Assembly (NCBI GenBank): GCA_002688175.1
Contig: NZCC01000030.1
Coordinates: 27,979-91,978, forward strand
Source: Chromatiales bacterium
GTDB lineage: Bacteria > Pseudomonadota > Gammaproteobacteria > Steroidobacterales > GCA-2729495
Direction of reading: 5' to 3'
Length of the DNA stretch: 64,000 nucleotides
Made by a program: the position numbers and the translations under genes. The notes beneath the pieces were generated by a model. It had not been told where the DNA came from. It did not search any database and saw nothing but the letters and a program-made list of their open reading frames with translations. Within the stretch, counting starts at the first letter, position 1. Each line of letters begins with the position of its first letter. This document shows, piece by piece, positions 21,073 to 31,900 of the stretch.

Positions 21073-22074
21073 TTACTGAGCGGGGAGCGGGGCGGCCGTT
21101 CGTTCCTGCGCAAAGGTTTCCCAGGTCGTCATATTCGGTTCGACCCACTCTTCGGGAGCATGCAGGTACTTCGGGAAATGTTCCTGTGTATAGGCCAGCA
21201 CGTGTGGTGGCAGGTCATCGGTACTGTCCAGAGAGAAAACGTTGGTCACGCCGAATATCCCGCCATCACGATTGTCCATCAGCATCCACGGATGCCAGGG
21301 TGCCACTTTTTGCCAGGCGCCAGTGTACGGAACCTTTAACAATCCCGGATTATTCAGATCCGCCAGGCTCGCATGGATCTGGAAATACTCACTGGTCCGA
21401 TACCATGGCCCGAAATGTTCGCGTGGCCACTCTTCTTCAGGCAGTGGTGTTGGCCAGCGAGTATTAACGGAAAAAGATACGACAGTACGATCACCAAAGG
21501 TTTCCCAGGGCAGCACGAACGGGAATTCTACGGTTTTGAAGCCAGTTTCTTCGCTACCGAAACGTTGTTTAAACTGGGTCGCATAATAGGAATTGACCGG
21601 ATCATTATGCGTGGGGAAGGGCTCGACCGTTTCGCCGGTATACGGGTTTTGCCATTCTTCCAGGATGCGGTCTTCCTTCAGATCCAGGTAATAAACAACC
21701 TCGCGGTGCAGGTTCTCGTAACGTCCATCCGGTAGTTTCGTAACCCGGCTCATGCCAAAACCCTGAATGCGAAACAGCGGCTGGATGACTTCCTGGCTGC
21801 CGATCACAGCATATTGTGTGCCGGAGAAAAAACCACAGGTTTCTTTGCCGTCTTCCAGACTCGAAGCGAGCTTGACCCAGGCCGTCAGATTGTCTTCGGG
21901 TTTGCTGAAATCGAGTCCAAGGCTCGGTGCGGGTGCAGATTCGGGTTTACCGGCGGGAGCGCAACCGGAGAGTGCCGAGGCACCGAATAAAGCACCGAGG
22001 CCGACCAGCGTTGAACGGCGCGACATGCCCTGTTCATCAAGAGCCATCTTGGTCGGATTAAAGTTTTCAAACAT
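21073..22074 (-). CDS. DUF1838-like Tat-exported protein
   Basis: Twin-arginine leader MSRRSTLVGLGALFGASALSGCAP; WQNPYTGETVEPFPTHNDPVN pattern. Confidence 0.8.
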   Translation of the reverse strand: MFENFNPTKMALDEQGMSRRSTLVGLGALFGASALSGCAPAGKPESAPAPSLGLDFSKPEDNLTAWVKLASSLEDGKETCGFFSGTQYAVIGSQEVIQPLFRIQGFGMSRVTKLPDGRYENLHREVVYYLDLKEDRILEEWQNPYTGETVEPFPTHNDPVNSYYATQFKQRFGSEETGFKTVEFPFVLPWETFGDRTVVSFSVNTRWPTPLPEEEWPREHFGPWYRTSEYFQIHASLADLNNPGLLKVPYTGAWQKVAPWHPWMLMDNRDGGIFGVTNVFSLDSTDDLPPHVLAYTQEHFPKYLHAPEEWVEPNMTTWETFAQERTAAPLPAQ

Positions 22075-22265
22075 GATCCTGCTCCCGTTGATTGTTTTTT
22101 GTATAGTGCATGGATACTAACACAGCACTAAATGACGCCCGGCAACGACAATGGGCGGGCAGTTTCGGATTGAAGCACATACTGCAGGAGCGGCTTGAGG
22201 CGCGATTGAGCACGGTGCAGCTGGCAGTCACTCTTGCAGATCGGGAATGTTCAGCAGGCGGGAGT

Positions 22266-23600
22266 ATGAAAATGAACAGAATCAAGCGTTGGTGGAGTTA
22301 CGACTCTGAAGCGGAAAAAAACAGTGCAGATAATCCGGTTGCGCCGCTAAGCGCTGATCAGCGCAGGGGCACCGGCCCGTTGCTGACACTGGCTTTTGGC
22401 TGGGGGTTCCTGGTGACCGGCCTGTTCGTCGGCGGCATGCTCGGCAGCGGACAGGTCTTCTGGCCTGATATCGTTGCAGCCACCTTCGCCGGTAATGTGG
22501 CTAATTTCGTGATTGGCGCACTGGTGGGTTATATCGGTTATCGCACTGCGTGTAACAGCGGTTTGCTGTATCAGCTGGTCTACGGAAAAATTGGTGCCTT
22601 TATTCCCGTCCTGATCATTGCGCTGCTGCTGATCGGCTGGCAAGGGATTGTCGTCGGTGCATTCGGTGTCGCCTGGGCCGGCAATATGGACAGCATGAGT
22701 TTTTATGTCGTTGCCATCCTGGCCGGAACATTGTTTACCGTAACGACATACTTTGGCGTCAAGGGGCTCGAATGGGTCAGCATGCCGTCTGTGTCCGTTC
22801 TCGTACTCGTCGGTTTGTACTCGATCTGGCTGAATGTTGATCAGGCCGGTGGCTGGACTGCGTTTCTTGACCTGTCAGCTGCACGAGTTGCCGGGGCCGA
22901 TGCACCCCTGACGATGCTCAAAGCCGTCAATATTGTGATCGGCTCTTGGATCGTCGGTGCGATTGTCATGCCTGAATATACGCGTTTCGCCCGCAAGGCC
23001 TGGGTTGCGATTGCGATTCCGTTCATTGTCATGATTATTGCGCAATGGTTTCTGCAGGTCGTTGGTGCACTTGGCGGGGTTGTGTCGGGTACTTTTGATT
23101 TCACCGTTTACCTGCGTGAACAGGGACCCTTCATCATGTATGTCGGCATCATCGGCATGAGCCTGGCGCTGTGGACAACCGGTGATGCGAATCTCTACCT
23201 GCCGGTCATTCAGACGTCGAGCGTACTGCGACGTCCGCAGCACGTCATGACTGTGATCTGTGGCGCACTCGGTACTCTTGTTGGTCTCGGGATTTATCAG
23301 CATTTCATGGACTGGATTGAATTTTTAGCCAGCATAGTTCCACCCCTGATCGGTCCGGTTATTGCGCATTACTATGTTGTGCAGAAAATGCGTTTCGAAC
23401 CCCGGATGCTGGAGCATGCACCGGCATGGAATCCGGCTGCGGTCGTCGCTTACCTCATGGGTGCGGCTGCTGCGATCATGAATACCAACAATATCCTCGT
23501 CAGCGCCGATTCGATGGTGCCGGCCTTAACCGGTCTGCTGGTGTCGATCATCGCCTATATTGTCGCGGCTCTGCTTGGCCTTGCATCACGTCCGCAATGA
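22266..23600 (+). CDS. NCS1-family (cytosine permease/CodB-like) transporter
   Basis: MKMNRIKRWWSYDSEAEKNS then 12-TM NCS1 pattern (TLAFGWGFLVTGLFVGGMLGSGQ); the 22110 start in the ORF track is probably an extension. Confidence 0.88.
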   Translation: MKMNRIKRWWSYDSEAEKNSADNPVAPLSADQRRGTGPLLTLAFGWGFLVTGLFVGGMLGSGQVFWPDIVAATFAGNVANFVIGALVGYIGYRTACNSGLLYQLVYGKIGAFIPVLIIALLLIGWQGIVVGAFGVAWAGNMDSMSFYVVAILAGTLFTVTTYFGVKGLEWVSMPSVSVLVLVGLYSIWLNVDQAGGWTAFLDLSAARVAGADAPLTMLKAVNIVIGSWIVGAIVMPEYTRFARKAWVAIAIPFIVMIIAQWFLQVVGALGGVVSGTFDFTVYLREQGPFIMYVGIIGMSLALWTTGDANLYLPVIQTSSVLRRPQHVMTVICGALGTLVGLGIYQHFMDWIEFLASIVPPLIGPVIAHYYVVQKMRFEPRMLEHAPAWNPAAVVAYLMGAAAAIMNTNNILVSADSMVPALTGLLVSIIAYIVAALLGLASRPQ

Positions 23601-23725
23601 TGCTCCGCTATGCGTTCGGATATGCCTTGCGTGGCCCAGACCGCTCGCACAGCTTGGACCCGGGGTTTTAATCCGTTACTGTGCACGCTGTATTTTTTCC
23701 GTCAATCGCTGAAAGGCTAAATTGA

Positions 23726-24991
23726 ATGACTGGTAGCACTCCCGAAATCCGCGCCTATCGATGGGTCATCTGTGCCTGCTCGTTCCTTGTGATGTTTGTC
23801 GGGCAGGGTATGAACTTCGGCGGCCTCTCGGTCTTTGATATTCAACTCATGAACACACTGTCAGAGTCGATGGGTCAGGAAATCCTGAAGTCGGACATCA
23901 AGCTGCGGGATACCATCATGCTTGGAACTGCTGCGTTGTGTGGTATCGGCTCCGGTTGGCTTGCTGATAAAGTCGGCGTCAAGCCCTTGATCCTCGTTGG
24001 TTTGGCGCTATTGGCGGCCGGCAATCTGTTGTATGCCCGTATCGAAGTGCTGACGGAGATCTACTGGGTCAGTATCGGTATGGGTGTGATGCTCGCTCTA
24101 TGCGGTCTCATGATCAATGTCTATCTGATTTCCAGCTGGTTCGACAAATACCGTGGGCTGGCCATCGGCATCGTACTTGCCGGGACCAGTCTCGGTAACG
24201 CCTTTTTCCCGAAGCTAAACACCTGGTTGATTGGCATTGGCGGTTGGCGTCAGGCGTTCGAGGTGCTGGCCTGGATCGCGCTGGCGCTGGTCCCCATCGT
24301 ATTCCTTCTGCTCAAGAACGGTCCAATGAGCGCGGGTAAGCGCGAAGTATCGGTGATGGGTAGCACGTCAACCATCTTGTCAGGATACACGCTGCGTGAG
24401 GCGCTGATGAGCAGGAATTTCTGGGTCCTGGCGACGATCGCGATGTGTACGTTCTATTCGATCCTGGGCATGCAAGCAAATGTATTCATCTACATGCGTG
24501 AGTCGGATTTTCCGCCACAGGTTGCGGCGACGGCTGTGTCAATACTGTTTCTCGGCGGCTTCTTCGGTAAATTGCTCGCTGGTTACCTGGCAGAAACGTT
24601 CGGCCACAAGCTGATATTGCTTACGGGGCTGACTCTGATGCTGGTGGGCGGCATCTTTCTTACGACCGCGATCGCACTATCGAGCACGATAACGATGTGG
24701 GTCGGGCTCATCGGTTTCGGTTTCGGCTGGGGCGGTATTTATACCCTGATCCAACTGCTGTCAGCGGATCTGTTCGGCATGCGGGCGCTCGGCAAGATCC
24801 TGGCCACTATAAATATACTCGATGCGGCCGGTGGCGCTGCCGGACCCTTCGTGACTGCCAAGCTCGCCGACATGAGCGGATCCTATTTCCTGCCATTCGC
24901 GGTCATCGCCATGCTGCTGTTTGTCGCGTTTCTCGCTGCCATGATCCTTGACATGAGCAAAGCGACCGTCTTGCAGAAACAGGTAGCCTGA
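23726..24991 (+). CDS. MFS transporter (OFA/monocarboxylate-like)
   Basis: 12-TM protein; GLAIGIVLAGTSLGNAFFPKLNTWLI, GWLADKVGVKPLILVG. Confidence 0.9.
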   Translation: MTGSTPEIRAYRWVICACSFLVMFVGQGMNFGGLSVFDIQLMNTLSESMGQEILKSDIKLRDTIMLGTAALCGIGSGWLADKVGVKPLILVGLALLAAGNLLYARIEVLTEIYWVSIGMGVMLALCGLMINVYLISSWFDKYRGLAIGIVLAGTSLGNAFFPKLNTWLIGIGGWRQAFEVLAWIALALVPIVFLLLKNGPMSAGKREVSVMGSTSTILSGYTLREALMSRNFWVLATIAMCTFYSILGMQANVFIYMRESDFPPQVAATAVSILFLGGFFGKLLAGYLAETFGHKLILLTGLTLMLVGGIFLTTAIALSSTITMWVGLIGFGFGWGGIYTLIQLLSADLFGMRALGKILATINILDAAGGAAGPFVTAKLADMSGSYFLPFAVIAMLLFVAFLAAMILDMSKATVLQKQVA

Positions 24992-25014
24992 CGTAGGCCG
25001 AGAGGAATGATGGT

Positions 25015-26241
25015 ATGACGACCCCGATCAAGACCAGTACGGCATTACAAGACGTGCGTTACGAGATTCGCGGCAAGCTCGCCAATCGTGCCCACGAAAT
25101 GGAACGTAGAGGCTATGAAATAGTCTCGTTGAATATAGGTAATCCGGGTGCTTTCGGATTTCGAACCCCCGAAACCATGCGTCTTGCGATGATCGAAAAC
25201 CTGCAGAGCAGCGAAGCCTACTGTCATCAGAAGGGTATTTTTCCGGCCCGTGAAGCCGTTGTTATGCAGCAGCAGGACCGGGGTGTGGCCGGTGTCACGG
25301 TGGAGCATGTATTCATCGGCAACGGCGTCAGTGAACTCATCGACATGACCTTGCGTGGCCTGTTGAATTCCGGTGACGAGGTGCTCGTACCCAGTCCTGA
25401 TTACCCGTTGTGGACGGCTGGTGTGACGCTGAACCAGGGTAAACCGGTGCATTACCCGTGTCCGCCAGAGACCGGACACGAGCCCGATCTTGAAGCACTG
25501 GCCAGTCTGATCAACGCCAGGACGCGGGCGATTGTCGTGATCAATCCAAATAACCCAACCGGTGCCGTTTATTCGCAAACAACACTTGAAGCAATCGTCC
25601 GGCTTGCCGAACAACATGATCTCGTCATTTTCAGTGATGAAATCTATGATGACATGGTCTACGACGACGCAAAATTCGTACCGCTGGCAACACTTGTCGA
25701 TGATGGGGTCTGCGTGACGTTCAGCGGTCTTTCAAAAGTATATCGGGCCTGTGGTTATCGGGTCGGCTGGGCCATCGTCACTGGTAATATCGATCATGCG
25801 CAGAGTTACCTGAATGCACTTGAACTGCTGGCTTCATTGCGTTTGTGTAGCAATGTACCGGCTCAATGGGCGGTCCAGACAGCGTTGGGTGGTTATCAGA
25901 GTATTCGCGAACTCGTCAGGCCAGGCGGCAGGTTATATGAAACTCGCCAGGCCGTGATCAATAATGTTGCGGCCAGCCGTTTCCTGCAGGTGGTAAAACC
26001 GAATGGTTCGATGTATGCGTTCGTAGGTGTTGATACCAAGGTGCTGCCTGAATTCGACGATAATGTATTTGCCCTGGACCTGCTCGAGCAAAAGCATGTG
26101 CTGGTCGCGCCCGGTGTCAGTTTCAATGTCAACTACCGTAACCATTTCCGGATTACGTTATTGCCGGATCTGACGTCAATCACTTCAGTATTTAAAAATA
26201 TTGATGATGTTCTACAGGGTTATGCAGAACATAATGCTTGA
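25015..26241 (+). CDS. PLP-dependent aminotransferase class I/II
   Basis: LNIGNPGAFGFRTPE, VINPNNPTGAVYSQ, SDEIYDDMVYD, FSGLSKVYRACGYRVGW (PLP Lys). Confidence 0.95.
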   Translation: MTTPIKTSTALQDVRYEIRGKLANRAHEMERRGYEIVSLNIGNPGAFGFRTPETMRLAMIENLQSSEAYCHQKGIFPAREAVVMQQQDRGVAGVTVEHVFIGNGVSELIDMTLRGLLNSGDEVLVPSPDYPLWTAGVTLNQGKPVHYPCPPETGHEPDLEALASLINARTRAIVVINPNNPTGAVYSQTTLEAIVRLAEQHDLVIFSDEIYDDMVYDDAKFVPLATLVDDGVCVTFSGLSKVYRACGYRVGWAIVTGNIDHAQSYLNALELLASLRLCSNVPAQWAVQTALGGYQSIRELVRPGGRLYETRQAVINNVAASRFLQVVKPNGSMYAFVGVDTKVLPEFDDNVFALDLLEQKHVLVAPGVSFNVNYRNHFRITLLPDLTSITSVFKNIDDVLQGYAEHNA

Positions 26242-26326
26242 ATTAACATTATAAAGGCAATGTATCTAACTGAATACTAATAATATATCTACACTTTTTC
26301 CTGAGCTGGCGCTTGGCGGAACGGTC

Positions 26327-28924
26327 GTGACAGCAACTTCAGGCCTGGCGCAGCACTGGACATGGCGTTGCAATGAAGCGGCCAGGCGGGCGGGTGAACA
26401 AGCCTGGCCTACACCCGATATCCTTTCCCTAAATGCCTGGCAGGAACGGCTCTGGGAACAATCATTGCTGGCGAGTGGTGCGGCCGGCCGACTGCAACTT
26501 TTGTCGCGGCGGCAGGCCAGGCAAGCTGGTGAGAACCAATTGCGGGATAGCTCGCAGCTGGTTGTTCCGGGGCGCCGGGAGAGCGCTGTCAGGCTGGTCA
26601 TGCAGAGCTGGCAGTTGTGCAGGGAATGGGAGATTTCGACCCGTGAGCTCACCGCTGCCGCTGTCAGCATCGATGAACACCTGTTTGCCGATTGGGCAGT
26701 CAGGTATAAATCTTACCTGAGTAAACGAAACTGGATCGACCCGTGGTCAGTGGCTCAATTAACGCGTGATGACCTGTCTGCCGGTGTGATTCAGGTGCCG
26801 GGCCCGGTGCGTTTTCTAGGCTTTCATACGGTAATGCCACAGCTACAAAAAATGGCTGAAACACTCGAGCGACTCAATCAGTTTGCCGGCTGGGGGCTGC
26901 CTGCAGAAATAGAAGTAGCGGGCAGTATGGTTCGGGTTGGTTGCGCTGACCTTGACGATGAGCGACGCAGGATCGCGGCCTGGGTGTGCAGCCTAAGGAA
27001 AACTAACCCGCGTGCATTGATTGGCATTGTTGTGCCGCAGATTACCCGGCACGGTGCTGATTTGCGCCGGGAGTTGCTTGACACACTTGAGCCGGACTGG
27101 CGTTTCGATGCATTGGGATGTACTGCGGTCAGCTCGGTCGGCACCGAGCGGCTGGCCGATACCGGCCTGGTGCATTGTGCATTGCTTGCGTTACGCATTC
27201 CTGGCGGCAAACTTGATTACCGCGACTTTGGCCAGTTATTACGCTCACCCTATTTGCGCGGTGCCGATACCGAGGCCGGCTCCCGGGCGGCTCTGGATAT
27301 ATGGTGTCGGGAGCAGAAACTTCACGAGATTGATGTACGCTCGCTGCTTGCCACGCATGCGGTTAATCGTGACGCTGAAACGCCACAAATGATGGCTATT
27401 CTTCGTACCGGCCTCAACCTGGCTTCACCGACAGGGGGCAGCCAGGAGCAAAAGGAACCTGGAGATTGGGTCGGTACCATTGAACAGTATCTACGTGCGA
27501 TCGGCTGGGGCAAAAGTCGCGCCTTCGCGCACGATGAGCTTAAAACAATCAAGGCGTGGCAGGCTCTGCTCGAGCAGTTCGCGTCTTTGAATGATTTTGG
27601 CAAGCTTGGCTTCAACCAAGCCATCAGCCTGCTTGCCAGCCTGGCTCAGGAACAACCGGTAAGGGGGGGTGGCGGTGCTTTTGCCGTGCAGATTCTGTCA
27701 CTGGCGGATCTCGAAGGTTATCGGTTTGATGGTCTCTGGTGTGCCGGCCTGACGAGTGAAGCCTGGCCGCCTTCACCGCGCGTGAATCCACTGGTTCCGG
27801 TTCTTCTGCAGCGTGATCGTGGCGTACCGGAAGTAAATCCAGTGCTGTATCGGCGCATAGCTGCAGAACGTCTCGACCGGACTATGCTGGTCGCTCCAGA
27901 CCTGGTCGTAAGCTGGGCCAGGCAGGCTGCAGGCACAATACTGGCACCCAGCCCGGCTCTGGAGTCTGTCCCGGAAATGACCGACGAACAGATGCCCGAT
28001 ACCTGTAAAGATGCAATGGAGGTGAGCGACTCTTGCATCGACGTACTGGGCCATGATCCTGTGCCGCCGGTTAGTGATCCCACGGCCATTCGTGGCGGCA
28101 GTCGTGTTTTGAGTCTGCAGTCTAATTGCCCGGCCCGCGCATTCTTTGAGATCAGGCTCGGTGCGAAACCGCTGCGGGTGCCGTCATTTGGAATCGATGC
28201 TGCCTGGCGGGGCAATATCATTCATGCTGCACTCGAAGATTTGTATCAGCGTCTCAAGGCATTAAACGGCCCGCAACAAACTACTGCAGCTGAGATCCGC
28301 GCAGCAATCGACGCCGCTGCCGACCAGGCTATTAATAAGTTGATACCGCGTGCACACCCGTTATCGAATGCGCTGCGGAAAAATGAGCACAAACGGTTGT
28401 TACGGTTACTTGAGGAAGTTATAGCTACTGACCAACGGCGCTCACCATTTGCCATTGCAGAACTTGAAGCCGGGCACACGGTACACATTGGTGAGCTTCG
28501 ATTGAAACTGCGCATCGATCGTATCGATGAACTGGAGTCCGGGCAAAAACTCATCATTGACTATAAAACGGGCAAAGCATTCAGTATCGAAAAGTGGCGC
28601 GGTGAACGTCCGGCTGAGCCACAATTGCCCTTGTATTCCGTAACCGGTGATGCAGATGCTATTGCACTGATAAAAATTGACGACAAGGTCACTTTGACCG
28701 GAGTAGGTGCCGACGACATCGACATAGGCGGCATTATTCCCCCCGACAAATTTGGCGGCGATAACTGGAGCGAAGTGGTCGCGGAATGGCGCCATTGGCT
28801 GGAGCAACTGGTCGATGAATTTATCGCCGGCGATTTACGCATCGATGCAGATAACGATGCAGATGCAACTGGGGAATTCGCGATGCTGACGCGGGTGCAT
28901 TCGCACTGCCGGGGTGATACCTGA
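26327..28924 (+). CDS. AddB-like PD-(D/E)XK nuclease family protein (probable DNA repair protein)
   Basis: SLQSNCPARAFFEIRLGAKPL and IDRIDELESGQKLIIDYKTGK; followed by a UvrD/AddA-like helicase. Start uncertain: homology seems to extend slightly upstream but the frame there has no standard start codon. Confidence 0.88.
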   Translation: MTATSGLAQHWTWRCNEAARRAGEQAWPTPDILSLNAWQERLWEQSLLASGAAGRLQLLSRRQARQAGENQLRDSSQLVVPGRRESAVRLVMQSWQLCREWEISTRELTAAAVSIDEHLFADWAVRYKSYLSKRNWIDPWSVAQLTRDDLSAGVIQVPGPVRFLGFHTVMPQLQKMAETLERLNQFAGWGLPAEIEVAGSMVRVGCADLDDERRRIAAWVCSLRKTNPRALIGIVVPQITRHGADLRRELLDTLEPDWRFDALGCTAVSSVGTERLADTGLVHCALLALRIPGGKLDYRDFGQLLRSPYLRGADTEAGSRAALDIWCREQKLHEIDVRSLLATHAVNRDAETPQMMAILRTGLNLASPTGGSQEQKEPGDWVGTIEQYLRAIGWGKSRAFAHDELKTIKAWQALLEQFASLNDFGKLGFNQAISLLASLAQEQPVRGGGGAFAVQILSLADLEGYRFDGLWCAGLTSEAWPPSPRVNPLVPVLLQRDRGVPEVNPVLYRRIAAERLDRTMLVAPDLVVSWARQAAGTILAPSPALESVPEMTDEQMPDTCKDAMEVSDSCIDVLGHDPVPPVSDPTAIRGGSRVLSLQSNCPARAFFEIRLGAKPLRVPSFGIDAAWRGNIIHAALEDLYQRLKALNGPQQTTAAEIRAAIDAAADQAINKLIPRAHPLSNALRKNEHKRLLRLLEEVIATDQRRSPFAIAELEAGHTVHIGELRLKLRIDRIDELESGQKLIIDYKTGKAFSIEKWRGERPAEPQLPLYSVTGDADAIALIKIDDKVTLTGVGADDIDIGGIIPPDKFGGDNWSEVVAEWRHWLEQLVDEFIAGDLRIDADNDADATGEFAMLTRVHSHCRGDT

Positions 28925-31900
28925 TGTCATCACCTCAAATCAGGCCGGCGGATGAAGAGGTCCGCAAACGGGCACTGAAACCATCGTGCTCATTTATTGT
29001 CCAGGCACCGGCGGGCTCGGGAAAAACAGAGTTATTGATCCAGCGCTATCTGCGGTTACTCGCGATCGTCAATGAGCCCGAGCAAGTGCTTGCAATAACC
29101 TTTACGCGCAAGGCAACCACTGAAATGCGCCAGCGTGTCGAATTAGCGTTGCAAGCTGCGCGTAATGGAATCGAACCCGACACAGAACACCTGCAACTCA
29201 GCTATCGGCTGGCTTGTGCGGTTGTCACTCGCGACGAGAGGTTGAGTTGGGGGCTGGCCGGGCACCCGTCGCGACTGCGTATCGGGACAATTGATTCGAT
29301 CAATTCACGTATCGGTCGACGCACACCGCTCAGCGCCGGCCTCACGTCTGCGAATACGTTACTCGAAGATACCGGACCATTGTATCGAGAGGTGGCACGA
29401 CGAATCATTGTTTGCGGAAAAGATGATGGCGAGCTTGGTGAAGCCATCAGGTTGTTACTGGCGCATTGCGATAATGTCGCCGACCGGCTCGAAACGCTTC
29501 TCAAGATGATGCTGCAACGTCGTGACCAATGGCTGCGCAAAATTGGCAGCGGAAAGATAGACGACCCTGTTGCACTCAGGGCATGGCTCGAAGCAACACT
29601 CGGCGAACTCATTGAAAGCCAGCTGCGCATTGCCGCGGATAAGATTCCAAATGATCTTGCCGATAATATTGTGACCCTGCTACAGGATGCGGCCGCGGGT
29701 ATTGTTGAGATTCAGCCGGATGCACCCGTGGTCGCATGGGCGGAGCTACAGGCTTTACCTGGCCTGACCATTGAAAACCTGTCGTTGTGGCGCACTCTGG
29801 CTGACACCTTGCTGACCAAGGGTGGTTGTTGGCGCAAGACGTTGAACAAGAACTCCGGGTTCCCGCCGGCACGAAAAGCTGAAAAACAGCGCGCACTGAA
29901 GGTGCTGGAAACATTGCCTGCTTATCCAAACTTCGAAGTGGCACTTGCCAACATACAGGCTTTACCCGATCCGCACTATAGCGACACGCAGTGGCATGTT
30001 TTAGCTGCCTTGTTCCGGGTGCTTCCGACCATGGTTGCAGTTCTGAAACAAATGTTTGCTGAACGCGAACTGACTGACTACACGGAGATTGCTCAGGAGG
30101 CACTGCACTCACTCGGTTCTGATGATGATGTAACGGAACTGAGCCTGGCGCTTGATTACCAGATTCAGCATATCCTGGTCGATGAATTTCAGGATACATC
30201 ACGTTCGCAATACAACCTGATCAAGCAGTTGACAGCAGGTTGGGGGAGTGAGTCAGGGCGAAGTCTGTTTCTCGTTGGCGATCCGATGCAATCGATCTAT
30301 CGTTTTCGGGAGGCTGAAGTCGGCCTGTTCATCGAGACTCAGCAACATGGAATTGGTGACCTGAAGCCAGAATCGTTGACGCTGAAAACCAATTTCCGTT
30401 CCGACCAGGCCATCGTCGAATGGTTTAACAGGGTGTTCAGGAAGGTCATGGGCGAGGGCAGCGATGCTACGACCGGGGCCGTTCAATTCAAGCCGAGTAC
30501 CCCGTGGCTGGAAAGTACCCCGGATTCCGGTATTTTTTGGCATGACGTTGCCTACCGACAACGTGAGGACGAGGGACAGAAAGTTGCAGTACTCGTAGCT
30601 GAGATCCGGAATAATTATCCGGATGATTCGATCGGAATTCTCGTCCGTAGTCGCAGCCATGCCCGGGAAGTCTGTTCTGCATTACGTGACAGGCACATCG
30701 ACTACACCGCAACCGATCTGGAAAATCTCGATGATCAGCAAGTGGTGCAAGACCTGCTGGCATTAACCCGTGCCGTGACCCATCTGGGCGACCGGCTGGC
30801 ATGGCTTGCGTGTCTGCGGGCACCGTGGACCGGCCTGTTACTCGAGGATTTGCATATCCTGGCGGCTGAGAACCATGAGACAAGCCTGTGGCAATCAATC
30901 AACGATCCGATGATCTGTGGTCGACTCAGTGACGATGGTCAGGTCAGGCTGGCGGCATTTAGATACATCATGGCGGCAACTCTTGATCGCCGTGGGGCAA
31001 TCGGCTTGCGGGAGCTTATCGAAGGGACATGGGTTCGTTTGCACGGCCCCCAGACGCTGAATAACACCGCAGACTTTGAGTTGGTCGGTCGTTATCTCGC
31101 CCTCCTCGGTACAGTGGAGCAAGGCAGTGATTGCATCGATGGGGCGGAATTGCTGCATCACCTTGCTGAGCAACCCATTACCCGCGGTGGAGGTGATGGA
31201 CAAGTCCAGGTCATGACGATGCACAAGGCGAAGGGACTGGAATTTGATTCGGTGATTTTGCCGTGCCTCGGCTACAAAACAAGGACCAGCCAAAAACCGG
31301 TTCTGCTGTTCCACGAATTGCCACGCACCGAGGGTGAGGAGCCGCTGGTCGTAGCACCGATCACGCCATCAGCTGAAAAAACCGACCCCTTGTTCGAGTT
31401 GTTATGGCGTTTTGAACAACAGCAGGAGGCCTATGAGCTGAAGCGATTGTTGTATGTTGCAACAACCCGAGCCAGGCACCGGTTGCACCTGTTCGCACAA
31501 TTGCAGCTTGATAGCGATGATACGGTGACTCTGACGCATCCCGATAAATCGACCTTACTGGCGGAATTATGGTCGCTGCTGCCAGATAGTTTCGTTACGG
31601 AGGCGGGCAAGAAATTACCGGGTCCAGTAGACAAACCACGAACATGGGAACGAAAACCAGAATGGTTTACGGTCAAAACACAACGTCTGCGCCAGGTAGC
31701 CAGGCCGGAATTACCGGAATTCAGCACCCCTGTAATGGACGAAGTTGAATTTGAGTGGGCCTCGCTGTGGGCCAGGCATGTTGGTACCGTTGTGCATCGC
31801 TGGTTGCAACAGATTGCCACGCAGGGTGTCGAGAACTACAACGATGTTGTGATTGATAATCAGCGACCCGCGTTGCGACGCAAGTTATGTCAGCTGGGCA

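Noticed and set aside
22110-22265. N-terminal extension of the NCS1 permease from the 22110 start
   Set aside because: The extension does not look like NCS1 sequence; ATG at 22266 is a more plausible start.
27661-27680. G7 tract in the AddB-like gene as a possible phase-variation site
   Set aside because: Short tract that encodes an in-frame glycine stretch; no other sign of slippage.
29609-30202. 197-aa ORF on minus strand within the AddA-like gene
   Set aside because: Antisense shadow of a well-supported helicase-nuclease gene.
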